DNA of 64,000 nt. Source: JAMXLO01 sp963812075 (GTDB lineage: Bacteria > Pseudomonadota > Alphaproteobacteria > Acetobacterales > Acetobacteraceae). Within the stretch, counting starts at the first letter, position 1, and every line of letters begins with the position of its first letter. Positions 7,362 to 15,716 of this stretch are shown here, piece by piece. The notes under the pieces are model-generated. The model saw only the letters and a list, made by a program, of their open reading frames with translations, searched no databases and was not told the origin of the DNA. The position numbers and the translations under genes were made by a program. Location: positions 186,001 to 250,000 of the forward strand of contig CAWETN010000002.1 in assembly GCA_963812075.1 (NCBI GenBank). The letters run 5' to 3'.

Positions 7362-8490
7362 TCATCGCCGCGCGGCCAGCAGCATGGGAGCGTACTCGGC
7401 GATGAACAGTGCGAAGGCGCCCACCCATGCCAGGGCAGCGACCTCGTAGAGTGCCATCTGCCCCTCGAACAACCAGGCCGCGGCGATGCGCAGCAGCGCC
7501 GAAGCGTTCACCAGCACATAGATCGCCACCGTCGTCTTGTCGGCGCGCAGGACGCGGCCGGTGTGACCGAGCGTGGCGCGGGTCATCACCGCCAGGATCG
7601 TCGTACCCATCGCCCCTGCCGTCAGCGCGTGCACCGCCGCGGCGGGCGGGACGGCGCTGCCGATCAGCGACAGCCCGAGCAGAGCCACTCCGACGACCAG
7701 CCACAGATAACCGACATGAAGGACCAGCAGCAGCGGTTCCTCGAATGCTGGCGATGCCGCGCCAGCGCGCCAATCGCACAAGGTTCAGCGCCGATGCGGC
7801 CAGCAGGAGCACGCCGATCGGCTGCCAGTCGGCCAGGAGCACCCATCCAAGCAGGGCGGCGATCAGAGTGGCCCGGGCTGCAATCTCCAGCCATGGCAGG
7901 CTCGGCGGCACCGGCGCCTTGCCGCGCGCGCCGAGCCAATTTCGGGTGAACGTCGGCACGATACGGCCGCCAATGACCGAGATCAGAACGATCACTACGC
8001 CAATGCCGAGACGCCAGCCGAGCTGAATCGAAAGATGCGTGAGAAGATTGGCGATCGCCAGCACGGCCACCGGCACCAGCAGCGGATAATTGCGTCGGTT
8101 TCCCACGGCCATCAGCTCATGAGCGGCGACGATCTCCAACGCGACGGCGAATGCGAGGTCGGCCGGGACCACCACCCACGCCGGGAACAGCGCGGAGAAC
8201 AGGCAGGCGATGCGCCCCAGCAGCCACAGTCCGACCAGAACGGCGAGCGTCGCTCCCGCCACCGGAGTGCGCCCGGTCCAGTTGGGAATCGCGGTCAGCA
8301 GGAAGCCGCCAACCGCGGCCATGACGAAACCGAACAGCATCTCGTGGATATGCCAGCTCAGCGGATCGAAGCTGGTCGGCAGGTCCAGCTCGCCGGTCAG
8401 CATGGGCAGCCACGTGGCCATCGCCAGGGTCGCCCAGGCAGCGGCGGCAAGAAAGAAAGGGCGGAATCCTGCGGTCAGCAGCGTCGGCAT
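7362..8490 (-). pseudogene. nnrS: NnrS family multi-TM heme/copper protein, single frameshift
   Basis: From ATG 8490 the protein reads LLTAGFRPFFLAAAAWA, then HIHEMLFGFVMAAVGGFLLT and AIPNWTGRTP, hallmarks of NnrS, a polytopic membrane protein linked to nitric-oxide stress and denitrification. Near 7740 the frame is lost after ARWRG. The remaining helices (PLLLVLHVGYLWLVVGVALL, AVHALTAGAMGTTILAVMTR, LGHTGR) continue in another frame to the stop at 7362. The span is one base more than a multiple of three, so removing one G in CGAGGAACC restores about 375 residues, the normal family length. It is either a recent frameshift or a sequence error; every other family landmark is intact. Confidence 0.75.
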
Positions 8491-8547
8491 TTTGCGGTCC
8501 TCGGCGCTGTGTCCATAATCGCACATCGCCATGGAGGACACACGCCC

Positions 8548-9525
8548 ATGTCAGGTGCCAACACATTCAAGTTCGTGATGCTGCCGCCGCAGACCGAGGT
8601 GACGCGCAACTGGGGCCGCCAGCTTGCCGAGGCACTGCCGGAGGTGCGCGTGGTGATCGCCGAGGACAAGGCGACTGCGGAGCGCGAGATCGTCGATGCC
8701 GAGGCGGCGTTCGGCCACCTGCCCCGTGAGGTGCTGCTGAAGGCGAAGCGGCTCCGCTGGCTGCAGGCGCCGCAGATCGCCCCGCCCGCCGGATACTACT
8801 ACCCGGAGCTGATCGAGCATCCCATCACGGTCACCAACTTCCGCGAGATCTTCAACGACCACATCAGCGCGCACATCATGGCCTTCGTGCTGGCGTTCGC
8901 GCGCGGGCTGCAGGTGTTCATTCCGCAGCAGCTGCGTCGTGAGTGGAAGAAATCGCCGGAGACGCGCGTCGTGCATCTGCCGGAGGCGACCGCGCTGATC
9001 GTCGGCGTAGGCGGCATCGGCGCGGAGACCGCCCGCCTCGCCGCGGCGTTCGGCATGACGGTGCTGGCGACCGACGCCCGGCGCACCTCAGCGCCACCGG
9101 GCGTCGCGGAGCTGCATCGGCCGGAGGCGCTGGACGCGCTGCTGCCGCGCGCCGACTTCGTCATCCTGACGGTGCCGCACACGCCGGCGACCGAAGGCTT
9201 CATGCACCGTGCGCGCTTCCAGCGAATGAAGCGCGGCGCCTTCTTCATCAACATCGGGCGCGGCATGACGACGAAGTTGGACGACCTCGTGGCGGCGCTG
9301 AACGCGGGCGAGATCGCCGGTGCGGCGCTGGATGTCTTCGAGCAGGAGCCGCTGCCCGCCGACCATCCGCTGTGGACGATGCCGAACGTGCTGCTGACGC
9401 CGCACACGGCGGGATGGGGGCCGTACCTGGATGACCGACGCTACGAGATCATGATCGACAACTGCCGGGCGTTCCTCGATGGCAAGCCGCTGCGCAACGT
9501 CGTGGACAAGGCGTCCTGGTTCTGA
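8548..9525 (+). CDS. D-2-hydroxyacid dehydrogenase (NAD-binding)
   Basis: A 325-residue protein. The nucleotide site VGVGGIGAETARLAAAFGM is followed by FINIGRGMTTKLDDLVAAL (catalytic Arg), ALDVFEQEPLP (catalytic Glu) and LLTPHTAGWG (catalytic His), the full catalytic set of the family. It reduces 2-keto acids to D-2-hydroxy acids or the reverse; substrate not assignable. ATG at 8548 has GGAGGA about 10 bases upstream; the longer upstream frame is antisense to nnrS. It diverges from nnrS across a gap of only about 57 bases. Confidence 0.9.
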   Translation: MSGANTFKFVMLPPQTEVTRNWGRQLAEALPEVRVVIAEDKATAEREIVDAEAAFGHLPREVLLKAKRLRWLQAPQIAPPAGYYYPELIEHPITVTNFREIFNDHISAHIMAFVLAFARGLQVFIPQQLRREWKKSPETRVVHLPEATALIVGVGGIGAETARLAAAFGMTVLATDARRTSAPPGVAELHRPEALDALLPRADFVILTVPHTPATEGFMHRARFQRMKRGAFFINIGRGMTTKLDDLVAALNAGEIAGAALDVFEQEPLPADHPLWTMPNVLLTPHTAGWGPYLDDRRYEIMIDNCRAFLDGKPLRNVVDKASWF

Positions 9526-9534
9526 AGCCGATCC

Positions 9535-9561
9535 GGCTGTGGCGCGGTCAGTGCCACAGCC
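9535..9561. terminator. Hairpin between convergent genes
   Basis: GGCTGTGGC (9535-9543) pairs perfectly with GCCACAGCC (9553-9561) around a 9-nt loop. It sits just after the stop of the hydroxyacid dehydrogenase and overlaps the last codons of the convergent MetE-like gene. No T-run follows, so it is a candidate bidirectional terminator or mRNA end stabiliser rather than a textbook terminator. Confidence 0.35.
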
Positions 9562-10699
9562 GCTTCGAGGCTATCTGCGCGCCTTCGACCAGCGCGGCCA
9601 GCTTGCGGAACGCGATCTCACGGTCCACCCGCCCGGCCGTGCCGACCGATGTGGCGAACCCGCAATCGGTTCCGGCCATCACCCGCTCGCGCCCCACGAC
9701 ATCGGCGAAGCGGCAGATACGCTGCGCCACCAGTTCCGGATGTTCGATGTAGTTCGTGCAGGTGTCGATGACGCCTGGGATCAGCACCTTGTCGTCCGGC
9801 AGCTTCGTCTCCTTCCACACCGCCCATTCGTGCTCGTGCCGCGGATTGGCAGCCTCGAACGAGATCGCCTGCGGCTTCGCCTTCAGCACGATCGGCAGGA
9901 TCTTCTGCAGCGGGATGTCGAAGTCGTGTGGGCCTTCGTAGTTGCCCCAGCAGAGATGCAGCCGCGCCGAGGCCGCCGGCACGTTTGTCAGCGCGTGGTT
10001 CAGCGCCTCGACCTGCTGCTCGGCCTGCCTGAGAAATTCCGACTCGCTCAGGTCCTGGAAGCCGGTGTGGCGCGCCATTGCGAGATCTGGGCTGTCGAGT
10101 TGCACCACGATGCCGGCGTTGGCGATCGCCTCGTATTCCTCCTGCATTGCAGCGGCGATGGCACGGATATAGGCAGCGTGGTTCGGATAATGCCGGTTGG
10201 GCTGGAATGTGGAGACCACACCCGGCGAGGCCGCCGGCATGAACGCGTCCACCGGCTTAGACGCGGCGATCGCCGCCTTGAAGTTGTCGATGTCGCGCTG
10301 AGCCGATGCATGGTCCTGGCGCGCGATCGGCCCGGTGCAGCACAGCCGGCGGATCTGCTGCGGCCCGATGAACTGCTCGAGGCGCCGGCGGAAATCCGCA
10401 TAGGGCGCCACGTCGCGGTTGGGCTTCGGCACGTAGGGTTCACCGCCGAATCCGGTGAGCCGCTCGTGCACATAGGTGGCGTAGCCGACCTTGCTGGTCT
10501 CGCCGTCGCTGACGACGTCGATGCCGATCTTCACCTGGCGCGCGACGATGTCGGCGACAGCCTGGCGCACCTGCGCGGCAAACTCCGCCGCGTCGTACGG
10601 TTCGTTGCGGTCCTTTTTGATCAGCAGTTCCACCAGCGTTTGGGGCCGCGGCAGGCTGCCAACATGCGTGGTCAGGATGCGATCGGTGCTGAGCTTCAT
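9548..10699 (-). CDS. MetE-C-domain-like cobalamin-independent methyltransferase (copy 1)
   Basis: A 383-residue protein matching only the C-terminal catalytic barrel of cobalamin-independent methionine synthase. It has the N-terminal THVGSLPRPQ, the zinc-site region RLHLCWGNYEGPHDFDIPL, and GVIDTCTNYIEHPELVAQRI with GTDCGFATSVG near the C-terminus, which supply His/Cys metal ligands. Such short enzymes transfer methyl groups from unknown donors and are often catabolic rather than biosynthetic. ATG at 10699 follows AGGAGC. It lies 10 bases downstream of a near-identical paralog in the same direction. Confidence 0.85.
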   Translation of the reverse strand: MKLSTDRILTTHVGSLPRPQTLVELLIKKDRNEPYDAAEFAAQVRQAVADIVARQVKIGIDVVSDGETSKVGYATYVHERLTGFGGEPYVPKPNRDVAPYADFRRRLEQFIGPQQIRRLCCTGPIARQDHASAQRDIDNFKAAIAASKPVDAFMPAASPGVVSTFQPNRHYPNHAAYIRAIAAAMQEEYEAIANAGIVVQLDSPDLAMARHTGFQDLSESEFLRQAEQQVEALNHALTNVPAASARLHLCWGNYEGPHDFDIPLQKILPIVLKAKPQAISFEAANPRHEHEWAVWKETKLPDDKVLIPGVIDTCTNYIEHPELVAQRICRFADVVGRERVMAGTDCGFATSVGTAGRVDREIAFRKLAALVEGAQIASKRLWH

Positions 10700-10709
10700 G
10701 ATGCGCTCC

Positions 10710-11861
10710 TCAGTGCCACAGCTTCGCCGAGGCCAGCTTCGCACCTTCGACCAGCGCGCCAAGCTTGCGGTAAGCGATCTCCGGATCAACGCGCCCCGCG
10801 TGCCCGACAAAGGTGGCGAACCCGCAATCGGTGCCGCCAAGCACGCGCTCGCGCCCGACAATGTCGGCGTACTGGCAGATGCGTTGCGACACCAGCTCCG
10901 GATGCTCGATGTAGTTGGTGCAGGTGTCGATCACGCCTGGGATCAGCACCTTGTCGTCGGGGATTTTCGCCTCCTTCCACACGGCCCACTCGTGCGCGTG
11001 TCGCGGGTTGGCCGCCTCGAACGAGATCGCCTGCGGCTTCGCCTTCAGGATGATCGGCAGCACCTTCTGCAGCGGTATGTCGAAGTCGTGCGGACCTTCG
11101 TAGTTGCCCCAGCACAAATGCAGCCGCGCCGAACCCGCCGGCACGTTGGCCAGCGCGTGGTTCACCGCCTCGACCTGTTGCTCGGCCTGCCTGAGGAATT
11201 CGGCCTCGGTCAGGTCCTGGAAGCCGGTATGCCGTGCCATCGCGAGATCGGGGCTGTCGAGCTGAACGACGATGCCCGCGTTGGCGATCGCCTCGTATTC
11301 CTCGCGCATCGCATTGGCGACCGCGCCGATATAGGCGGCATGGCTCGGATAGTGCCGGTTCGGCTGGAACGAGGAAACCACGCCGGGCGAGGCCGCCGGC
11401 ATGAACGCATCGACCGGCTTCGATGCCTCCATCGCCGCCTTGAGGTTGGCGACATCGTGCTGCACCGCCTCGCGGTCGCTGAGCCGCACGTCACCGATGC
11501 AGCACAGTCGGCGGAACACCTGCGGTCCGGTGAACTGGATCATGCGATTGCGGAACTCCGGATAGTCCGCAAGGTCGCGCTGCGGCTTCGGCGCGAACGG
11601 TTCGCCGCCGAAGCCGGTGAGGCGGTCCTTGATGTAGGTGGCGTAGCCGATCTTGCTGGCCTCGCCGTCACTGACCACGTCGATGCCGATGGCGACCTGG
11701 TGGGCGACGACCTCCGCGACCGCCCGGGTGACCTGCCGATCGAATTCGGCATGATCGTACGGCTGCTCCTGGTCCTTCTTCACCAGCAGTTCGACCAGCG
11801 ACTGCGGCCGCGGCAGGCTGCCCACGTGGGTCGTCAGGATGCGGTCCGTGCTGAGCTTCAT
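10710..11861 (-). CDS. MetE-C-domain-like cobalamin-independent methyltransferase (copy 2)
   Basis: Same length (383 residues) and the same landmarks as the downstream copy: identical first 20 residues, LHLCWGNYEGPHDFDIPL, GVIDTCTNYIEHPELVSQRI and GTDCGFATFVG. Divergence is concentrated in the middle (RRLCCIGDVRLSDREAVQHD against RRLCCTGPIARQDHASAQRD), suggesting duplication followed by drift in substrate recognition. ATG at 11861 follows GGGAGGAAGGCG. The pair probably forms a bicistron. Methyl donor and acceptor are unknown. Confidence 0.85.
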   Translation of the reverse strand: MKLSTDRILTTHVGSLPRPQSLVELLVKKDQEQPYDHAEFDRQVTRAVAEVVAHQVAIGIDVVSDGEASKIGYATYIKDRLTGFGGEPFAPKPQRDLADYPEFRNRMIQFTGPQVFRRLCCIGDVRLSDREAVQHDVANLKAAMEASKPVDAFMPAASPGVVSSFQPNRHYPSHAAYIGAVANAMREEYEAIANAGIVVQLDSPDLAMARHTGFQDLTEAEFLRQAEQQVEAVNHALANVPAGSARLHLCWGNYEGPHDFDIPLQKVLPIILKAKPQAISFEAANPRHAHEWAVWKEAKIPDDKVLIPGVIDTCTNYIEHPELVSQRICQYADIVGRERVLGGTDCGFATFVGHAGRVDPEIAYRKLGALVEGAKLASAKLWH

Positions 11862-11922
11862 CGCCTTCCTCCCGGGCTTGTTCCACAATGGTAGGGCCAG
11901 CGCGGCGGCGCGGCGAGTTGGG

Positions 11923-13425
11923 TCACGATAACGTCCGATAGAAGACCTCCGGTGAATCGATCTCGGTGATGCTGCCGCCCTCGATCAGCAGGCATCGTGT
12001 GCCGATCGCATCGACGAACGCACGATCATGCGACACGATGACGCAGGTCGCCTCGTGCGCGAGTATCTCGGCCTCCAGCCGCTCCTGCCCGGCGATGTCC
12101 ACGTGATTGGTCGGCTCATCCATCAGGTAGAAATTCGGCTCGGCGAGGCGCAGCGCCAGCAGGCCCAGCCGCGCCTTCTGCCCGGGCGAGAGCTGCGCGA
12201 TCCTCCGCCGCTGCATGTCAACGCCGAACCCGGCACCGGCGAGCAGGCTGACGGCGCGCTGGTCGCCTGGGCGGAACCGGTCACAGATGAAACCATGCGG
12301 CGTGGCTGCGTCGGGCAGGTGCGACATCAGCTGGTCAACGTAGCCCATGGCGATCGACGGGCTGGCGCGCGCGCCCGACACCTCGTTGCCCTGCAGCACG
12401 CGGCGCAGCAGTTGAACGAACTGCGACTTGCCGACGCCGTTGCGGCCCAGGAGCACGATGCGGTCCTCCTGGAACGCGGTCAGCTTGGCGACGCGGAACA
12501 GCATGCGTCCATCCGGCGCGGCGACCGCGACGTCCTGCAGCGCCAACATCACTCGCGCATGCGAGCCACGGTTGGCGAGGCGGATATCGCCGGAGCGTTC
12601 CGCATGCACCGACGTCAGCGACTGCTCCAGAGCGGTGGCGCGTTCGCGCAGCTGCTTCGACTTCTTCAACAGGAGGTCGCTGCCGCTGTTGATTCCCACG
12701 TTCTTCAACTCACCGGCGTTGCGCCGCAGCCGGTCCACTTCACGCGATTCCTTGGCGAGCTTCGCCTCCTGTGCCGCATCGTCCACCGCCAGCAGGTGAC
12801 GCGCCCGCGTGTAGGGGTGCGCGTAGAGACGCGACACGCCTGGCCGCAGGAACAGCGTCCGCGTCGTGCAGGCATCGAGGAAGCGACGGTCGTGGCTGGC
12901 AATCACCATCGGCACGCGGCACGCAGCGACCCAGCGTTCCAGCATCTGGATCTTCGCCAGGTCCAGGTGGTTGGTCGGCTCGTCGAGGAGCAGCGCGTCC
13001 GGCTCGGCGACCCAGGCGCGGGCGATCAGCGCCAGGCGCTGCCAGCCGCCGCTGAGCGCGTGCAGCGGGCGGTCGTGCAGGTCTGGCTGTGCTCCGAACT
13101 CGTCGAGCACGACATCGACGCGCCATGCGTTCGCCTCGCGCTCACCCGCCGGCAGCGCGCGACGGATCGCCTCGGCGAGCGGCAGGCTCAGCAGGTTCGC
13201 CGGCACGTCCTGCTCGACATAGCCCATGCGCAGGCCGCGCGAACGGACGATGTCGCCGGCGGTGGTTTCGGCGAGGCCAGCCAGACAGCGCAGCAGCGTG
13301 GTCTTGCCGCCGCCGTTGCCGGCGATCAGCCCGATGCGGTCCGCATCGCCGATGGTGAAGGTCAGGTTCCGGAACAAGGGATGCGGCGTCAGAACGCCGA
13401 CATCGCGCAGATTGATCGAGGACAT
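11923..13425 (-). CDS. ABC-F family ATP-binding protein
   Basis: A 500-residue soluble protein with two ABC ATPase domains and no membrane segments. Domain 1 has the Walker A GNGGGKTTLL, signature LSGGWQRLALIARAW and Walker B LLLDEPTNHLD. A charged linker (about residues 215-270) follows, then domain 2 with Walker A LGRNGVGKS, signature LSPGQKARLGLLALRLA and YLMDEPTNHVD. ABC-F proteins act on the ribosome as translation factors or antibiotic-resistance proteins. The sequence resembles the Uup/EttA/ARE group but I cannot assign the subgroup. A short upstream frame with a strong ribosome-binding site and internal hairpin (13482-13568) suggests leader-mediated control. Confidence 0.88.
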   Translation of the reverse strand: MSSINLRDVGVLTPHPLFRNLTFTIGDADRIGLIAGNGGGKTTLLRCLAGLAETTAGDIVRSRGLRMGYVEQDVPANLLSLPLAEAIRRALPAGEREANAWRVDVVLDEFGAQPDLHDRPLHALSGGWQRLALIARAWVAEPDALLLDEPTNHLDLAKIQMLERWVAACRVPMVIASHDRRFLDACTTRTLFLRPGVSRLYAHPYTRARHLLAVDDAAQEAKLAKESREVDRLRRNAGELKNVGINSGSDLLLKKSKQLRERATALEQSLTSVHAERSGDIRLANRGSHARVMLALQDVAVAAPDGRMLFRVAKLTAFQEDRIVLLGRNGVGKSQFVQLLRRVLQGNEVSGARASPSIAMGYVDQLMSHLPDAATPHGFICDRFRPGDQRAVSLLAGAGFGVDMQRRRIAQLSPGQKARLGLLALRLAEPNFYLMDEPTNHVDIAGQERLEAEILAHEATCVIVSHDRAFVDAIGTRCLLIEGGSITEIDSPEVFYRTLS

Positions 13426-13481
13426 AGAGGGTCTCGCGGCTCGGGGAACGCGTAAACGTTCAGAGCCGGCCGGCGGAAGCT

Positions 13482-13568
13482 TCAGTCAGGGCCGCTGGCC
13501 AGCCCTGCGACGACGGGTCGCAGGGCACCGACAGGGCCGCGCGGATGATGCTGATTGTAAGCGCTCAT
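13482..13568 (-). CDS. Candidate 28-residue leader peptide upstream of the ABC-F gene
   Basis: ATG at 13568 lies five bases after GGGAGG, the strongest ribosome-binding site in this region. It opens a 28-codon frame starting MSAYNQHHPRGPVGALRP and ending GLASGPD at TGA 13482-13484, 56 bases before the ABC-F start. The second half of the frame forms the perfect hairpin at 13502-13526. Short leaders that sense stalled ribosomes are known to control several ABC-F resistance genes; their use here is an inference. It could also be a chance short frame. Confidence 0.45.
   Translation of the reverse strand: MSAYNQHHPRGPVGALRPVVAGLASGPD
13502..13526 (-). promoter_or_regulatory. Perfect 10-bp hairpin in the ABC-F leader
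   Basis: GCCCTGCGAC (13502-13511) and GTCGCAGGGC (13517-13526) are exact complements around a 5-nt loop. The hairpin lies inside the candidate leader-peptide frame and 77 bases upstream of the ABC-F start codon. No T-run follows on the minus strand, so it does not look like a complete intrinsic terminator; it could be one arm of a translation-coupled attenuator. Confidence 0.45.
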
Positions 13569-13784
13569 GCAGCCCTCCCGTGGATGGATGTTGCGTCACC
13601 GCCAGCTTACCGGGGCGGGCGCGATTGCTGCAAGCCTGACCGATGACTGTGGGCGGCAACAGGGCATGGGACCAGGGCAGACGGCGGGCGCGCCGTGCCG
13701 GCATTGCAATGGCCGCTTCCAGTCGCCGGCAGGCGTGACATGGGCTAGGTTATGCGAAATCGCCACTATCCAAGGAACAACGGC

Positions 13785-14981
13785 ATGACCCAGGCGCTGA
13801 CCGGCATTCGCGTGATCGACATGACGCACAACCAGGCGGGGCCGGCGTGCGCGCAGATCCTGGGCTTCCTCGGCGCCGACGTGATCAAGCTGGAGGAGCC
13901 GAAGGGTGGCGACGTCGCGCGCACCAACATGCGCGACCGCACCGACAGCGATAGCCTGTTCTTCCTGGTGCTGAACGCCAACAAGCGCAGCCTGACGCTC
14001 AACCTGAAGAGCGAGGAGGGCAAGCGGCTGTTCCGCCAGGTGATAGAACAGTCCGACGTGCTGCTGGAGAACTTCGGTCCTGGCGCGCTCGACCGGCTGG
14101 GGCTCGGCTACCAGGAGCTGGCGAAACTGAACCCGCGGCTGATCTACGCGACGATCAAGGGCTTCGGCACCTACGGCCCGTATAGCGGCTTCAAGAGCTT
14201 CGAGCCGATCGCGCAGGCGATGGGCGGCGCGATGAGCGTCACCGGGTTCCCCGATAATCCCCCGACCTACGTGATGCCCGCGATCGGCGATTCCGGCACC
14301 GGCATGCATATGGCGATCGGCATCCTGGCCGCCTTGCAGCAGCGGCATCAGACCGGCAAAGGCCAGCACGTCGAGGTGTCGATGCAGGACGCCGTGGTGA
14401 ACCTGATCCGCGTCAGCCTGCGCGACCATCAGCGCTTCGGCAAGCCGATGCAGCGCCAGGGCAACCAGCTTGGCCGCACCGTGCCGGGCACGACCTATCC
14501 GTGTGCGCCCGGCGGCCCGAACGACTATGTTTACATCTTTGCCCAGCCGCAGATGTGGCAGGCATTCATCGCCGCGATCGGCCAGCCCGAGCTGGCGGAT
14601 GATCCCCGCTTCGCGTCGTCCGAATCACGCTGGGAGAACCGCCCTGCGCTCGACGCCATCGTCGAGGCATGGACGCGCCGGCACAGCAAGCACGAGGTGA
14701 TGAAGGTCCTGGGCGATGCCGGCGTGCCGTGCGGTGCGACGCTCGATACCGGCGAGGTGCTGGCCGATCCGCATCTGCGCGAGCGCGACATGATCGTGGA
14801 TATCGACTATCCGACACGTGGTACGTATCAGACCGTCGGCTGCCCGGTGAAGCTGTCGGACTCGCTGGCCGAGGTGACGCGGCCGCCATTGTTGGGCGAA
14901 CATACGGCCGAGTTGCTCGAGGCGCTGTGCGGCGTCGATGCGGACGGGGTGGCGAAGCTGCGGGCGCAAGGCGTGGCGTAG
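13785..14981 (+). CDS. Formyl-CoA:oxalate CoA-transferase-like family III CoA-transferase
   Basis: A 398-residue enzyme closely following the Frc pattern: LTGIRVIDMTHNQAGPACAQ, FLGADVIKLEEP, NANKRSLTLNLKSEEGK, VLLENFGPGALDRLG, YATIKGFGTYGPY and the catalytic Asp in VEVSMQDAVVNL. The C-terminal segment TVGCPVKLSD and LLGEHTAELLEAL also match. Frc moves CoA from formyl-CoA to oxalate; the similarity suggests oxalate or another small dicarboxylate as substrate. No oxalyl-CoA decarboxylase is present in the window, so oxalate use is not established. ATG at 13785 gives the conserved start; an upstream alternative at 13752 adds 11 residues without support. Confidence 0.85.
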   Translation: MTQALTGIRVIDMTHNQAGPACAQILGFLGADVIKLEEPKGGDVARTNMRDRTDSDSLFFLVLNANKRSLTLNLKSEEGKRLFRQVIEQSDVLLENFGPGALDRLGLGYQELAKLNPRLIYATIKGFGTYGPYSGFKSFEPIAQAMGGAMSVTGFPDNPPTYVMPAIGDSGTGMHMAIGILAALQQRHQTGKGQHVEVSMQDAVVNLIRVSLRDHQRFGKPMQRQGNQLGRTVPGTTYPCAPGGPNDYVYIFAQPQMWQAFIAAIGQPELADDPRFASSESRWENRPALDAIVEAWTRRHSKHEVMKVLGDAGVPCGATLDTGEVLADPHLRERDMIVDIDYPTRGTYQTVGCPVKLSDSLAEVTRPPLLGEHTAELLEALCGVDADGVAKLRAQGVA

Positions 14982-15036
14982 GGCACGCCAGGCCCACCCG
15001 ATTGGCCGGGTGCGCATTGCAGGCCTTCCGGCACGG

Positions 15037-15714
15037 ATGAAATCGATTTTCCTGCATATCGGCACCCACAGGACCGGTACGACGTCGCTGCAGGCCTATC
15101 TGGACCGGCAACGGACAGTGCTCAACCGCTCGGGCTTCGCCTTCTATCGTGGCGGCTTCATGCGCAACAATCATGTCGAGCTGCACGCCGCGGCGATGCG
15201 TCCCGGACGCGACACGCCGTTCCGGCACTACGCCAGGATCGGCGACATCGCGCGGCTGCGACGGTACACCGAACAGCGGGTCGGCGCGTTTCTCCAGCGG
15301 GCACCGCAGTCGAAACTGATCTTCTCCGCCGAGGGTCTCGCCTACCTGCGCCACGCCGACGAGGTGGACTACCTGGCCAGCCTGCTTGCGCCGCAGCAGA
15401 CCACGGTGATCGTCTACCTGCGGGACAAGGCTGCGTTTCTTCGATCGTATCGGCGGCAGCTCCGGCTGATGAACCTGCCGCCGTCGTCCGACCCGCAGCA
15501 TTACGCGTATTGCGAAGCCGACAGCTGGCTGGTGGACTACGACGCACTTGTCGGCGCGTATTCACGCGTCTTCAGCGACGTCCGCGTGCTCGACTACGAC
15601 GAGATATGCGCGCGCGAACGCACGATCATCCCATCGTTCGCGCGCGAGATCGGCTGGCACGACTACGATGTCCCCGACACCCGTCTGTTCCTCAACGTGT
15701 CGCGCCTGGCTTGA
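15037..15714 (+). CDS. Sulfotransferase-like protein
   Basis: A 225-residue protein that starts IFLHIGTHRTGTTSLQAYL, the P-loop-like 5'-phosphosulfate (PAPS) binding motif of sulfotransferases. A later TTVIVYLRDKAAFLRSYRRQ segment fits the 3'-phosphate site (Arg...Ser). Its likely role is transfer of sulfate from PAPS to a carbohydrate or other acceptor; acceptor unknown. ATG at 15037 places the motif at the usual N-terminal position; the frame also extends upstream without homology. It stands alone between the CoA-transferase and a convergent beta-propeller gene. Confidence 0.7.
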   Translation: MKSIFLHIGTHRTGTTSLQAYLDRQRTVLNRSGFAFYRGGFMRNNHVELHAAAMRPGRDTPFRHYARIGDIARLRRYTEQRVGAFLQRAPQSKLIFSAEGLAYLRHADEVDYLASLLAPQQTTVIVYLRDKAAFLRSYRRQLRLMNLPPSSDPQHYAYCEADSWLVDYDALVGAYSRVFSDVRVLDYDEICARERTIIPSFAREIGWHDYDVPDTRLFLNVSRLA

Positions 15715-15716
15715 GG

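Noticed and set aside
9479..11894. Long rightward open frames of 524 and 467 codons
   Set aside because: They lie antisense to the two MetE-like genes, whose conserved motifs are on the other strand; high G+C creates such shadow frames.
12028..13455. 475-codon rightward open frame
   Set aside because: It is antisense to the ABC-F gene with both Walker motifs on the minus strand.
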